From: Capra hircus
Taxonomy: Eukaryota; Chordata; Mammalia; Artiodactyla; Bovidae
DNA: 64,000 nt
Assembly: GCF_001704415.2 (NCBI RefSeq)
Contig: NC_030811.1
Coordinates: 74,728,069-74,792,068, forward strand
Direction of reading: 5' to 3'
The notes beneath the pieces were generated by a model. That model worked only from the letters and a program-made list of their open reading frames with translations, did no database searches and was not told where the DNA came from. This document shows positions 1 to 12,254 of this stretch, piece after piece. Positions within the stretch are counted from its first letter, which is position 1, and every line of letters begins with the position of its first letter. Both the position numbers and the translations under genes were made by a program.

Positions 1-63
1 CAGACTATGGTCCATGGGGTCGCAAAGAATCAGACATGAGTTAGGAACTAAACAACAACAATA
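1..63 (+). mobile_element. 3' tail of a BovB/Bov-tA element
   Basis: The window opens inside the shared BovB/SINE 3' tail (...ccatggggtcgcaaagaatcag...) and ends in a CAA repeat. Too little is present to say whether the parent is a LINE or a SINE. Confidence 0.75.
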
Positions 64-74
64 GTGAAAGACAA

Positions 75-355
75 CAACACAAAATACCACAGACTATATG
101 GTTTCACACTTATGAAATATCCAGAAAATATATCTATACAGATACAGAGCATATGGGGCTGGAAATGGGAGCAAGTACAGACTGCAAACAGGCTCTAGGG
201 AGTTCTGGGGGGTGATGGGAATGCTCTAGAGCTAGATTATAGTGATAATTATATACATATATAAATGTACTAAAAATCACTTATATAAACTTATGATGTA
301 AACTTATGATGGTAAGTTTTATGGTATGTAAAACTGTACCCAATAAAGCTATTAA
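75..355 (+). mobile_element. L1M-type LINE, 3' UTR end
   Basis: Diverged match to the old mammalian L1 3' end: 'atatggtttcacactt', 'tgaaatatccagaa', a G-run followed by 'tgatgggaatg', and a terminal 'caataaagct'. Subfamily cannot be fixed by eye. Confidence 0.65.
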
Positions 356-435
356 AACAGTATGGTTTCTGTCTCCTGGACAGATCTGACAGATATAACT
401 TTCATAGGATCTCTGTGAATATAAAACAAATTGAT

Positions 436-1157
436 AAAGGTGAAAGAGGAGAGTGAAAAAGCTGGCTTAAAACTCAACATTCAAAAAACTAAGATCATGG
501 CATCTGGTACCATTACTTCATGGAAAAGAGATGGGGAAATAATGGAAACAGTGACAGATTTTATTTTCTTGGGCTCCAAAATCACTGCAAATGGTGACTA
601 TAGTCATGAAATTAAAAGATGCTTGCTCCTTGGAAGAAAACCTATGACAAACCTAGACAGCATATTAGAAAGTAGAGACATTACTTTGCCAACAAAGGTC
701 CATGTAGTCAAAGCTATGCTTTTTCCATTAGTCATGTATGGATGTGAGAGTCGGACTATAAGGAAAGCTGAGCACTGAAGAACTGATGCTTTTAAACTGT
801 GGTTTTGGAGAAGATTCTTGAGAGTCCCTTGGACTGCAAGGAGATCAAACCAGTCCATCCTAAAGGAATTCAGTCCTGAATATACATTGGAAGGACTGAT
901 GCTGAAGCTGAAACTCCAATACTTTGGCCACCAGATGTGAAGAACCGGACTCATTGGAAAAGACCCTGATGATGGAAAAGATTGAAGGCAGAAAGAGAAG
1001 GGGGCAACAGAGGACAAGATGGTTGGATGGCATCACCGACTCAATGGACATGAGTTTGAGCAAGTTCCAGGAGTTGGTGAGGACAGGGAAGCATGGTGTG
1101 CTGCAGCCTATGGGGTCGCAAAGAGTTGGACATGATTGAGCGACTGAACAACAACAA
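436..1157 (+). mobile_element. BovB LINE, 5'-truncated 3' end
   Basis: Encodes the C-terminal part of BovB ORF2 downstream of the RT core (KLNIQKTKIMASG, then GRKPMTNLDSILESRDITLP in frame at 431-778), a stop at 776-778, then the conserved tail (RRGQQRTRWLDGITDSMDM). It ends in a CAA-type tail. The stop and frame shift after 778 show it is dead. No clear target-site duplication was found. Confidence 0.93.
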
Positions 1158-2839
1158 GGAGGTGTGTAGAATAGCATCAGGCATTTAGTAAGTGCTATGT
1201 ATATGTTAACTCTTAATTATATTACTTTGTCCTACCACAAATTAAACACTATATGTATACTGCTCTTGGCAAAATGTTTGGCACATAGTAGGTTTCAGTG
1301 CAGAACAAGCTGACCATGCCCTTGTAAAAGGCCAGTATGGAGGTATCCATATTGAAATGACAGAATCACTGTGGGAATGCTATGCAAAGAAAAACAAAAC
1401 AGCACATGCATACACACACACCATATTTCAAAACAGGACAAATATACTGGGCTAGGAGTCAAAGACAGGAAAGGAGAGGAAAGATTTAGGCAGAGGCAGG
1501 AGCAAAGATATAAATGAAAGGCAGGAAGTACTGGTGAGCATAAAGGAACAGACTGCAAACCAGAAAAGTGGGTCCCCCACCTCCCTCCCCACTGCTACTC
1601 AGGCAGGTACATGTCTACAAGCATCTGTCTTGGCCAAGGTCTTGTAGCTTCTTGCTAAGCTAAAATCAGAGCCTTGAAATTTCCAAACTAAACCATCAAG
1701 TTTCCGTTCTTCCTTCCTTTCTCCCCAACACTTTTTTTCCCCCCAAAAGAAGCTGGAGGGAGGTTTTGACCACAAGGAAAATGTTATTTAAACCCAAATT
1801 GTCCTGTTGGGGAAAACAAAGTGCAGCGCCCACGGCAAAGGCTGTCTGGTGAGGCCTCCTAATACAGCCCTCCTGAATTCCACAGTGCACCTAAATCACA
1901 TGCCCCGCTGCTAATGAGCTGACTCTATACTACTCTCTATGGATAAACAACCTAGCAAGAGCACTGACTGCCCAAGGAGAGGAAAGCTGGGTCCGCAGGC
2001 AAGAAATGATAGCCAGAGAATTACAATGACAAATTCCTAAGTGCTCCTGGGCTAAAGGCTTAAAGTTCAGAAGTACAAGAGGAAAGTAAGCACTGGGAAT
2101 ATAGCTACTTTTAGCAAATGGACAGTTACAGAGATGCAAGTTTTCCTTGTGTCTTTACATGAAATTCTAAAAAAAATTTTACTGTGGGACACTCTCCCTC
2201 CTTAAATTCCATCAATCTCTCAGCAATGGCCACTTTCATCTGCAAGTCATAATAACTCAATTTTATTTGCCTGGGTACCCAAAAGCAAACAAATAAGCCC
2301 AAACACATTTTATTCTAGCTCTAGAATTTCCAAGTTGGAAAACACACATCCACTGTGCTGATGTTTCCAATCCCACTGTTTCTAACTGTGGTCACAACCA
2401 TGACAGCAGCTTCCCTCTTGCACCTGCTTAAAATTCAACAATCTATATCCCAAAGCCACAAACAGCCCATTGTTTCTGGCCTAACATTAATACTAGATAG
2501 AAATTAAAGTTGAATCCCATCTTAAGACAAAGCTTGAGTATAAGAACGCACCAATTCTCTAATAGAAATAGATTTAAGAAATAGAATAAGAAAGTTGCTT
2601 GTTCAGGTTATGACTTAAACACAGGGTATTTAGTTCCCAAGCTGGAAATAAAAGTGCTATACTTACATTTATAGCTCATAAAGCCTTCAGAACTCAGCAT
2701 CAAAATAGTTCTGTCTGATGATCAAACATGTTACTTGTATGCATTAAAGGTAGAAACTTCATAGTATCTCTCAAAAATTAAAAATGTCTCCCTGGTATTT
2801 TAGTTTGATTGTCAGAACCTAGCTAAACCTACTCCAATA
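1158..2839. other. Intronic stretch without a recognised element
   Basis: No gene seen. Short open frames have no recognisable domains. About 1175-1290 faintly resembles an MIR/L2 3' end ('catttagtaagtgctatg', 'ggcacatagtaggt') but is too eroded to assign. Confidence 0.6.
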
Positions 2840-2853
2840 TAATTAACCCATAA

Positions 2854-3062
2854 GTGAAATGAAAGTTGCTCAGTCATATCTGACTCTGTGACCCCATGGA
2901 CTATAGCCCATCAGGCCCCTCTGTCCATGGAATTCTCCAGGCCAGAATGCTAGAGTGGGTTGCCATTTCCTTGTCTAGGGGATCTTCCCAGCCTAGGGAT
3001 TGAACCCAGGTCTCCTGAATTGCAGGCAGATGCTTTACCAGCTGAGCTACCAGCAAAGCCCC
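2854..3062 (-). mobile_element. Bov-tA SINE
   Basis: Minus-strand SINE: BovB-derived tail at left (gttgctcagtcatatctgac), body, and tRNA-Glu-derived head at right (ttaccagctgagctacc). Flanked by a perfect 14 bp target-site duplication taattaacccataa at 2840-2853 and 3063-3076. Confidence 0.95.
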
Positions 3063-3076
3063 TAATTAACCCATAA

Positions 3077-5673
3077 ACTCCATATCAAACCTCAAACACT
3101 TCTCAGATATATTTTAAGGGCAGAATAATGGAGCAAGAGAGCCCCATGCAGTCCAGACTTCATTACATGTAGAAAAAAATGCTTCAGGACATTCACAACT
3201 AAGCTGTGAATATTTTCATAAATATGTAATAATCATCCACACTTAGCAAAATAAATGGAAAAAAATCTTACATTTGGCAGGGCTGGCTGTTTGATTTGTC
3301 TTTTCTTTCCTGGCTATTTTTCAAAATTCAACAACCCACAAATGGATTCACCCATCTCTAATATAAGTTAGTTGGGTTCTCATTTCTGTTTCATTTTTTA
3401 TATCTTATCTGAATCTCCTGAAATGACTATCAAGAATGTATTCAAATCCATAACCATAAAATGTATTCATACAGGCAAGCAAAAGAATATAATTTTCTAT
3501 CAAGACGAGAGCAGAAACCCTTCCTATAGAAGTGGGGCTGGTATAGTTAGGGAAATTACCCCTTATGTGTGGAGCCAGTCATAGCGAGGAAAGGAAAGCC
3601 CATGATGGGGTACTTGCCAGGATAAACAGATCACCTCCTCTAAATGAGACAAGAACTTTGCGTGTCAACCTACATCCCAGTCACTGCAGAATTTTTTTTC
3701 CTGATTTCATCTTCTTACATCATCATAGATTACATTCAGCTTACTTTGCTTCCAAAATGATCAACTGAGCAACTACTCTGTGACAACATACTAAGGCCTG
3801 GGATATCAAAATAAAAGCGACTTTGGCCTTGGCTTTATCGGGCTCATAGTCGGGCCCTCTGCCTTGTTGCTCAGCCTTCTCACAAGGAGAAAGTAATTTC
3901 CATGCTATTTCAGTCACCCAGGGGTCTTAGAGCATCTTTGCTGAGTATTGTTTTGCCTCTAGTATTTCCTGCATATTCAAATTATACTTTCCTTTCAATT
4001 GATCCTTCTCTACCCTCTTCTAGAGACCACAGGAAACTTCAAACTCTTCTGCTGCCCTTCCTAGCCAAGTTGCCAAGGGCAATCATTTCAAAGTGGCCCC
4101 ATCTTTCATTCAGACCTCCTCAGCCCTTGTCCTTGTGTTTTGAAGCATGAAAATACAGTAAATGATTATACTGCCATTCTTGTTGTTTAATTTCAGGTGA
4201 GTCCTTGATGTCCTCCAAAATGTTGCTATTCCCTTCTTGGTAACTTTCTTGATCTCTCCACATAGTTGTTCTTAACTTTTTCTCTACTATGGCCATCTTC
4301 CCTCCCTACTCACATATCCTAGCAGATGACCAAGCTGGTACAAGACCTTTTATCTTCTTGACGCTGCCTCATCCTCCTCACTACCTGTATCTCCACCCAC
4401 TATGTTCCCACACCAGCCTGCCTCACCTTTCTGGACTGAATCTTTCAGAGTGATCTCCTGATGTCACTTTCTCCCACCTCTTTCACAAGCTTGCTATGGC
4501 AGAAATTTTCTCCTACACCTTCAGTAACTCTCTCAACTAACTCAGCATAAGTAAAAATACTCTAAAGTCTCTTCTAGCCTAAAAAAGAAATTTCTCAGTT
4601 CTTCTGTACCTCTAAACTCACAATCCCTCCCTTTATTTTCATTGCCAATTTTAGAGCTTCAGTCTTCTACAGTTTCACCTTACAAGTGAAGAAAGCAAAG
4701 TTAAATGTCCTGGTTACATAATCTGTGCGTGTGAGAATGGACCCAAACACAAGGATACTACTACAGTTCTTCACCCTGATAACTTCCTTCCTCCTAACAC
4801 TACTCTCTCCTCCAGTGCCTAAATGTGAATCATGATTGTGAACACCATTTTCCATGCCTAGAACTTGCCTCCGAGACAACAGTACAATTTTGGTAGAAGA
4901 TCTGGGTTCTCTGGACTTCTGAATAGGGCTAAACAGACATAAAAATCCAATATCTACTATCAGCTTTGCTGTTACTTGTTCAAAGCCATTTTTCTTCTTG
5001 CAAAACTTCTTCAAAATGTGTGTGTTGTGTGTGTGGTTAATGTTCCTTTTACATTTACTCTGTTTGGTTGTGTCTCCGACTCACCGAAAAAATACAGCTC
5101 ACAACAAAAGAAGTTACTAGACCACAGGCTGAAAAGGGCAACCCAAGCCCCCCACCACCATCATGCAGTAATATTATCAAACTGTGCCTATTGCCAAAGG
5201 CTATTATTACATGTTTAGAATGAAATCTTTGAGTAATAATTGCCTGTCTGTATCCTCTGTCTTCAGGCGATCTTGGAAATGGCTAAAACCTAAGATTAGC
5301 TGTGGGTTGCTGATCTGGGGGCAGGAATTTTTACAGAGCAACCTATTTGTTACTCAACTTCTAAGACTGAAATATAGGAACTTTCAGCTGTAGCACTTGG
5401 TTTCTCTGAATTTATATGACACCACATAGGAAGGTCAACATCTGAATTAAAAATATACCTAGCTGTAATGATTTCTCTAATAGCTTAAACTAGTTAACCT
5501 ATTAACAAGAAAAGGAGGAAACTTGTGAAAATGAATTAAGTCAAATCTACTCTGGGAGACTCTCATTATCATTCTCTAACATCTGTTTGTTTTTTTTTTA
5601 ATTTTTTCTGGTCTTCCCATTTTTTCAATGGGAAGAGAACAGAAGCAGCTCTGCCACCCCGGAGGAAAGCATT
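3077..5673. other. Intronic stretch, mostly unassigned
   Basis: No gene seen. About 3765-3860 has the order of a reversed L2 3' end (ctactctgtgacaacatact, then 'gcctgggatatcaaaat'), low confidence. A short TG-rich run lies at about 5018-5034. The rest is unassigned AT-rich DNA. Confidence 0.6.
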
Positions 5674-5687
5674 AAGTGGCTACATAT

Positions 5688-6165
5688 TTTCCTTTGTTGT
5701 GCAGAAGCTTTTAATTTTAATTAGATCCCATTTGTTTATTTTTGCTTTTATTTCCAGAATTCTGGGAGGTGGATCATAGAGGATCCTGCTGTGATTTATG
5801 TCTGAGAGTGTTTTGCCTATGTTCTCCTCTAGGAGTTTTATAGTTTCTGACCTTACATTTAGATCTTTAATCCATTTTGAGTTTATTTTTGTGTATGGTG
5901 TTAGAAAGTGATCTAGTTTCATTCTTTTACAAGTGGTTGACCAGTTTTCCCAGCACCACTTGTAAAAGAGATTGTCTTTACTCCATTGTATATTCTTGCC
6001 TCCTTTGTCAAAGATAAGGTGTCCATATGTGTGTGGATTTATCTCTGGGCTTTCTATTTTGTTCCATTGATCTATATGTCTGTCTTTGTGCCAGTACCAT
6101 ACTGTCTTGATGACTGTGGCTTTGTAGTAGAGCCTGAAGTCAGGCAAGTTGATTCCTCCAGTTCC
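5688..6165 (-). mobile_element. Inverted 5' segment of the L1 insertion
   Basis: Matches the minus-strand L1 at 19918-22138 over about 21012-21483 in the same orientation, while the adjoining sense segment (6166 onward) matches the reverse complement of about 21003 down. The two halves meet with only a few bases lost, as expected for twin priming. Confidence 0.9.
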
Positions 6166-7238
6166 AGAAAATATAAGCAAGGTGAAAAGACAGCCTTCTG
6201 AATGGGAGAAAATAATAGCAAATGAAGCAACTGACAAACAACTAATCTCAAAAATATACAAGCAACTTATGCAGCTCAATTCCAGAAAAGTAAACGACCC
6301 AATCAAAAAATGGGCCAAAGAACTAAATAGACATTTCTCCAAAGAAGACATACGGATGGCTAACAAACACATGAAAAGATGCTCAACATCACTCATTATT
6401 AGAGAAATGCAAATCAAAACCACAATGAGGTACCACTTCACACCAGTCAGAATGTCTGCGATCCAAAAATCTGCAAGCAATAAATGCTGGAGAGGGTGTG
6501 GAGAAAAGGGAACCCTCCTACACTGTTGGTGGGAATGCAAACTAGTACAGCCACTATGGAGAACAGTGTGGAGATTCCTTAAAAAATTGCAAATAGAACT
6601 ACCTTATGACCCAGCAATCCCACTGCTGGCCATACACACCGAGGAAACCAGAATTGAAAGAGACACATGTACCCCAATGTTCATCGCAGCACTGTTTATA
6701 ATAGCCAGGACATGGAAACAACCTAGATGTCCATCAGCAGATGAATGGATAAGAAAGCTGTGGTACATATACACAATGGAGTATTACTCAGCCATTAAAA
6801 AGAATTCATTTGAATCAGTTCTGATGAGATGGATGAAACTGGAGCCAATTATACAGAGTGAAGTAAGCCAGAAAGAAAAACACCAATACAGTATACTAAC
6901 ACATATATATGGAATTTAGGAAGATGGCAATGACGACCCTGTATGCAAGACAGGAAAAAAGACACAGATGTGTATAATGGACTTTTGGACTCAGAGGGAG
7001 AGGGAGAGGGTGGGATGATTTGGGAGAATGGGAATTCTAACATGTATACTATCATGTAAGAATTGAATCGCCAGTCCATGTCTGACGCAGGGTGCAGCAT
7101 GCTTGGGGCTGGTGCATGGGGATGACCCAGAGAGATGTTGTGGGGAGGGAGGTGGGAGGGGGGTTCATGTTTGGGAACGCATGTAAGAATTAAAGATTTT
7201 AAAATTTAAAAAATAAAAAATAAAATAAAATTAAAAAA
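5688..7238 (+). mobile_element. Ruminant L1 insertion with inverted 5' part
   Basis: One insertion flanked by a perfect 14 bp duplication aagtggctacatat (5674-5687 and 7239-7252), ending in an A-rich tail (7197-7238). From 6166 rightwards it is sense L1: the ORF2 C-terminus stays open to a stop at 6917-6919 and contains HCWWECKLVQPLWRTVWRFL, then a 3' UTR with a purine-rich run. From 5688 to about 6165 the L1 is in the opposite orientation and corresponds to the ORF2 region just upstream of the sense part. The open ORF end and perfect duplication suggest a fairly recent insertion. Confidence 0.95.
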
Positions 7239-7252
7239 AAGTGGCTACATAT

Positions 7253-7619
7253 ACTTCACCAGACCCTCTTCCCTCTGCCACTTGGACTGGACTATGATAA
7301 ACAAAGAAGCCTATGGTGTGAAATCTAGGAGGTACTCACAGAGCCACATAAATGTAAGGTTGGCACTTATATGATCTGAGAGTGAAAGACAGCCCCACCA
7401 GAGAGGGCTGCCCCATCAGCCTGGATCCCTAAGGGAAGATGCTTCCCATGTGGCCACCCTGCCACCCACATGGACATTAGCGAGAGGAATAAGTTGTGGT
7501 TAAATCACTGAGATTTTGAGGATTATTTGTTACTGGAGCATAAACTCCCAACATGCACCCATCCTCCCAACATTACAAATTTAAAACAACTTAGAGTTTT
7601 TGTAGGAAGACACTATACT
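7253..7619. other. Intronic stretch, nothing recognised
   Basis: No open frame with recognisable homology and no clear repeat. Confidence 0.6.
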
Positions 7620-7750
7620 CTAACACAGCATAGAGGAAAAAGCATGAGCAGGGCTTTTAGGTAGATCTGGACCTGGATCCTAGGGCTAATGCTTACCAGT
7701 AAGTGACATGTAATTTATAGTAACTCCTCAGTGTCTGGTTGTAAAATATT
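7620..7750 (+). repeat. MIR SINE remnant
   Basis: Eroded MIR order: 'agatctggacctggatcc', 'cttaccagtaagtgacatg', 'taactcctcagtgtctggtt', matching the MIR progression from 'gagtcagacctgggttc' through 'ttactagctgtgtgacc' to 'cctcagtttcc'. Confidence 0.5.
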
Positions 7751-8274
7751 ACTAAAGATAATTTTTCCCCCAGAGTTAAACAAAACTACTTAGACAAACA
7801 TCCGGGAACAATGTACGACCTCAAAACCTGGTAGTGGTCATATCTGTCATACATGATTAGTTTACTAATTTCAACATTGTTAGGAATCTGAGGCTCCATC
7901 TAGAAGATGGAGCCCAGGTTGTCCACAGGTTAACCATCCCTGAATAGACTTGAATGGAACACCTGGATTTTATCCCAGGAAAACACCTTCTATTGGCTTT
8001 TCCTCTTCCTTCTCCTAATCTCCATCTTCCCTATTTTTATTTCCCAGGAGTACCTCCCCCAAACTGTCTTTTTACCAATCAAGACAGATTTATGTATCTT
8101 GAAATCACAATAGTCTCTCTCATGGCTCCAAGATTTCCTTGCTAGTTTGGCCCCATTACAAACATGCATTTAATCAGGAAATCTGCACTGTTTTACTAGA
8201 AACCTATTATTTTGTGAGTCAGAGATGAAGATCATTACCTCAAGGCCTTCTGTGTGTCATTAATAATAATGTCT

Positions 8275-8430
8275 TATACTGATCACCACTTTTCCTTGAG
8301 AAGCAAAAACACTGCCTATACATTATCTAATTAATTCTCATGACAGCCCGTGAGGTAGTGTGGGGCGAGAGCTGCTAGTAACCATCCCTCCATTTCTCCT
8401 CCGTGCCTACTTTCAGATGGAAAAGCTCAA
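8275..8430 (-). repeat. Possible MIR remnant, reversed
   Basis: Contains 'actgcctatacattatctaa' followed by 'ttctcatgacagcccgtgag', as in a reversed MIR/MIRb 3' region. Divergence is high. Confidence 0.45.
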
Positions 8431-8689
8431 AAGCAATTTAAAAATTAAAGTTATTTTACCAAAATCAATCATGAGAGGTTTTCCAGATGCTATTAATATT
8501 TAGAATGTACCTTCACAATATACAGCAATTATTCCAGACTTTCATGCCAACACAGATTAAAGTTACACCATAAAATCAATAGAAATCTATAAATGAAATC
8601 ATTCTGCTCTGCTGGAAGATTCCTGCAACAATGGAAACAATGCTATTGTTTTCCCACCAGCCTTATAAGGGGATGATACTACTCTGGCT

Positions 8690-9035
8690 TCAAGCACCAG
8701 TTAGTAAACTTTTTATGCAAAAACCAGTAAATATTTGAGGCTTGTGGGCCATAACATCATTGTGGCAACTACTCACCTCTGCTCTTGTAGCAAAAAAGCA
8801 GCCATAAATGAGTGGACATGGCTGGGTTCCAATAAAACTATATTTATGGAACCTGACATTTAAATCTCATATAATTTTCAAGACATGAAATATTTTTCTT
8901 TCTATTTTTTTTCTTTCTTTCTATTTTTTTTAACCACTAAACAATGCAAAAATCATTTTTAGCTCAGTTTCTGTAGAACTGTAGAAAAACGGATAGCAAG
9001 AGTAATTTGGCCCACAGGCTATACAGTTGCCTGAC
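8690..9035. mobile_element. Nonautonomous hAT-type DNA transposon relic
   Basis: The ends are imperfect inverted repeats: left 'agtaaactttttatgcaaaa...aatatttgaggcttgtgggcc' and right 'aatttggcccacaggctatacagttgcctga', with 'gcagccataaatgagtggacatggctgggttccaataaaa' scattered between. This is a common mammalian hAT MITE pattern. The centre holds a T-rich expansion (about 8893-8932). I do not assign a subfamily. Confidence 0.6.
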
Positions 9036-9170
9036 TATTAGCTTAGAGACCAAAATGGGGATTTTTGAATCTTCAGCACAGATGATCTCCACATCTTTAC
9101 TGTCCCTGAAGTCTTTCTCCACACTCTTTCACTGTTTTCATCTTGGGCAAAAATGTTTGTAAATGTTCAA

Positions 9171-9187
9171 ACACACACACACACACA
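9171..9187. repeat. (AC)n microsatellite
   Basis: Seventeen bases of alternating A and C. Confidence 0.9.
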
Positions 9188-9459
9188 AAACAGAAAGCAC
9201 TTATTTAAAATATATATACCCTCTGTGGAAATCAACTTCCTCAAAGCTGAAAATACAATGAATAGAAAACCTGGGTTTCATCTTCCAGTCTGTCACTGCA
9301 TTTATATTTCAGGTGCCAGCTGATCCATCCTCAGGCATAGAAACTGGTGGCTTGTCTTCAAGTCTGGTTAGAGGCATCTGGTCACCTACTTCCCCTGCCC
9401 AGTCTCCCTCTGGCCATCGCTTCCACCAGAATGCACCTGGATGCTTTCAACTGATTAAT

Positions 9460-9600
9460 TCAATAAGCACTCATTCAGGTTTTCTTCTACGACAGGCTCT
9501 GCGCCAGGCACCATATGGGATGACGAGTGTATACTACAGACACTTGGTCAGGTGTACAGCCAGTATAGAGGAGGATGTGGTTAACTGTTGGACATGACGC
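9460..9600 (-). repeat. L2 LINE remnant, reversed 3' end
   Basis: 'attcaataagcactcattca' followed by 'ctctgcgccaggcacc' and 'tgggatgacgagtgta' follows the reversed L2 3' end order (ttcaacaaatatttattgag, gccaggcactg, ggggatacagc). Confidence 0.5.
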
Positions 9601-9775
9601 CTGGGGATGCAAAGCTCCAAAGAGGAGGTTATGCTTAAGCTGTGCTTTCTAAAGAACAGAAACCCTTCAAGTGGATCACTAGCCATTGCCCTGGTCTTCT
9701 ATCAGGGAACATCTGGACTGCCCTGTCTCCTTTGAAGCTGTAGGTGCCCCATGTCTTGTTTTCTGATGACTAGCT

Positions 9776-10088
9776 GCTATGGGATGAATATTTGTGTCCC
9801 CCTCAAAATTCATATGTTGAAATGGGCCTTTGGATGGTGCTTATGGGTAGAACCCTCATGAATGGGATTAGTGCCTTATAAAAGATGCCCTGAGATCTTG
9901 CTTGCACCTTCCACCAGGCAGGGATACACAAAGAAGTCTGTGATCCGGAAGGGAGCTACCACTCAACCATATTGGCACCCTAGTCTTAGATTTCCAGCTT
10001 TCAGAACAGTGAGCAATACATTTCTGTTGTTTATAAGCTATCAAGTCTGTGGCATTTTGTTACAGCAGCCCGAAGAGACTCAGACATT
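9776..10088 (+). repeat. MLT1-type (ERVL-MaLR) solo LTR
   Basis: Recognisable along its length: 'tgaatatttgtgtccccctc', 'aaaattcatatgttgaaat', 'cctcatgaatgggattagtg', 'ttccagctttcagaacagtg', 'ttctgttgtttataagc' and the terminal 'cagcagcccgaagagact'. No internal region is attached. It is an old relic with no coding capacity. Confidence 0.8.
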
Positions 10089-10111
10089 AGCTTCATAGCT
10101 AAAACTTGTTA

Positions 10112-10260
10112 GCATGATGCAAAGCAAAGTGACAGGGTTTGAGAATCAGACTGTCCTGGGTTTGAGGCCAACTCCAACACTTAATATCTGTGTGACTTGG
10201 CAAGTTATTCACTTTTCTGAGTGCCCAGTTTTGTGATATGACACATAGTGCATAAAATGT
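10112..10260 (+). repeat. MIR SINE
   Basis: Good order of MIR landmarks: 'agaatcagactgtcctgggt', 'ccaactccaacacttaatat', 'ctgtgtgacttggcaagtta', 'cacttttctgagtgcccagt'. Confidence 0.75.
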
Positions 10261-10752
10261 TAGAAAAAGTAAAATCAGAGGAATGTCAACTACTCAACAT
10301 GGAGGCAGAGGTGGATAAGCTGAAACTGATGCTGTTACCACTGACTGAAGAAGAGAAAACTGAGGCAGAGCAATTAAGAGCTCACTGTTAGACGTATGAA
10401 GAAATAGACTTGCAAAAGGGAACTCTAATGGGGAAGAGATCAATTCCAGAGAGATTTGCGAAGATGTCTTATTAGCACTTAATGACTACTGGAGTGGGGG
10501 GAGTGGATGACAAAGGAGATTTGGCTTGGGTGACTGGATAGTGATGCCTTCCACAAGAGAGAGGAATATAAGAAGAAGGATAGATATTGTATTAATAAAA
10601 TTTAGCCAAAAGGATGGAATGGAAATAAAGAGATTTTTTAAATATATGCATACATGGTTAGTCTTGTAATTTTAGACAAGGAAGTCTCAACATTATTTTG
10701 TATCTAGTTTTGTATAATCAGGATAACATAGATGTCCTGGCTTATTGTAAAA
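10261..10752. other. Intronic stretch, nothing recognised
   Basis: No gene or clear repeat seen between the MIR and the BovB. Confidence 0.6.
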
Positions 10753-10764
10753 GAATATTCATAT

Positions 10765-12242
10765 CAGTTCAGTTCAGTCACTCAGTCGTGTCCGACTCTT
10801 TGCAACCCCATGAATCGCAGCACACCAGGCCTCCCTGTCTATCACCAACTCCCGGAGTTCACTCAAACTCACATCCATCGAGTCAGTGATGCCATCCAGC
10901 TATTTTATCCTCTGTCATCCCCTTCTCCTCCTGCCCACAATCCCGCCAAGCATCAGAGTCTTTTCCAATGAGTCAAGTCTTCGCATGAGGTGGCCAAAGT
11001 ACTGGAGTTTCAGCTTTAGCATCATTCCTTCCAGAGAACACCCAGGACTGATCTCCTTTAGAATGAACTGGTGTCTTCTCCAACACCACAGTTCAAAAGC
11101 ATCAGTTCTTCAGCGCTCAGCCTTCTTCACAGTCCAACTCTCACATCCATCCATGACTACTGGAAAAACCATAGCCTTGACTAAATGGATGTTTGCTGGC
11201 AAAGTAATGTCTCTGCTTTTGAATATACTATCTAGGTTGGTCATAACTTTCCTTCCAAGGAGTAGGCGTCTTTTAATTTCATGGCTGCAATCACCATCTG
11301 CAGTGATTTTGGAGTACAGAAAAATAAAGCCTGACACTGTTTCCACTTTTTCCCCATTTATTTCCCATGAAGTGATGGGGCCAGATGCCATGATCTTTGT
11401 TTTCTGAATGTTGACCTTTAAGCCAACTTTTTCACTCTCCACTCTCACTTTCATCAAGAGACTTTTTAGTTCCTTTTCACTTTCTGCCATAAGGGTGGTG
11501 TCATCTGTATATCTGAGGTTATTGATATTTCTCCCAGAAATCTTGATTCCAGCCTGTGCTTCTTCCAGCCCAGTGTTTCTCATGATGGACTCTGCATATA
11601 AGTTAAATAAGCAGGGTGACAATATATAGCCTTAATGTACTCCTTTTCCTATTTGGAACCAGTCTGTTGTTCCATGTCCAGTTCTAACTGTTGCTTCCTG
11701 ACCTGCATATAGGTTTCTCAAGAGGAAGGTCAGGTAATCTGGTATTCCCATCTCTTTCAGAATTTTCCATAGATGATTGTGACCCACACAGTCAAGGGCT
11801 TTGGCATAGTCAATAAAGCAGAAATAGATATTTTTCTGGAACTCTTTTGCTTTTTCCATGATCCAGCAGATGTTGGCAATTTGATCTCTGGTTCCTCTGC
11901 CTTTTCTAAAACCAGCTTGAACATCTGGAATTTCACGGTTCACGTATTGCTGAAGCCTGGCTTGGAGAATTTTGAGCATTACTTTACTAGCACGTGAGAT
12001 GAGTGCAATTGTGCGGTGGTTTGAGCATTCTTTGGCATTGCCTTTCTTGGGATTGGAATGAAAACTGAGATTTTCTAGTCCTGTGTGCACTGCTGAGTTT
12101 TCCAAACTTGCTGGTATATTGAGTGCAGCACTTTCACAGCATCATCTTTCAGGATTTGAAATAGCTCACCTGGAATTCCATCACCTCCACTAGCTTTGTT
12201 CGTAGTGATGCTTTCTAAGGCCCACTTGACTTCACATTCCAG
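10765..12242 (-). mobile_element. BovB LINE, 5'-truncated (1.5 kb)
   Basis: Minus-strand BovB from the ACTGA-type tail at the left to the RT N-terminal region at the right. Frames at 11632-12105 carry the RT blocks GFRKGRGTRDQ and FIDYAKALDCV; 11110-11622 carries YTDDTTLMAESE (catalytic box at 11500-11511, Ala replaced by Thr) and the C-terminal region. Frame breaks split the ORF near 11625, and more than once in the 3' 350 bp. Flanked by a duplication gaatattca[t/c]at with one mismatch (10753-10764 and 12243-12254). Confidence 0.95.
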
Positions 12243-12254
12243 GAATATTCACAT

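Noticed and set aside
6149..6919. 256-codon open frame as a cellular gene
   Set aside because: It is the intact C-terminus of L1 ORF2 within a twin-primed insertion; its first codons cross the inversion joint.
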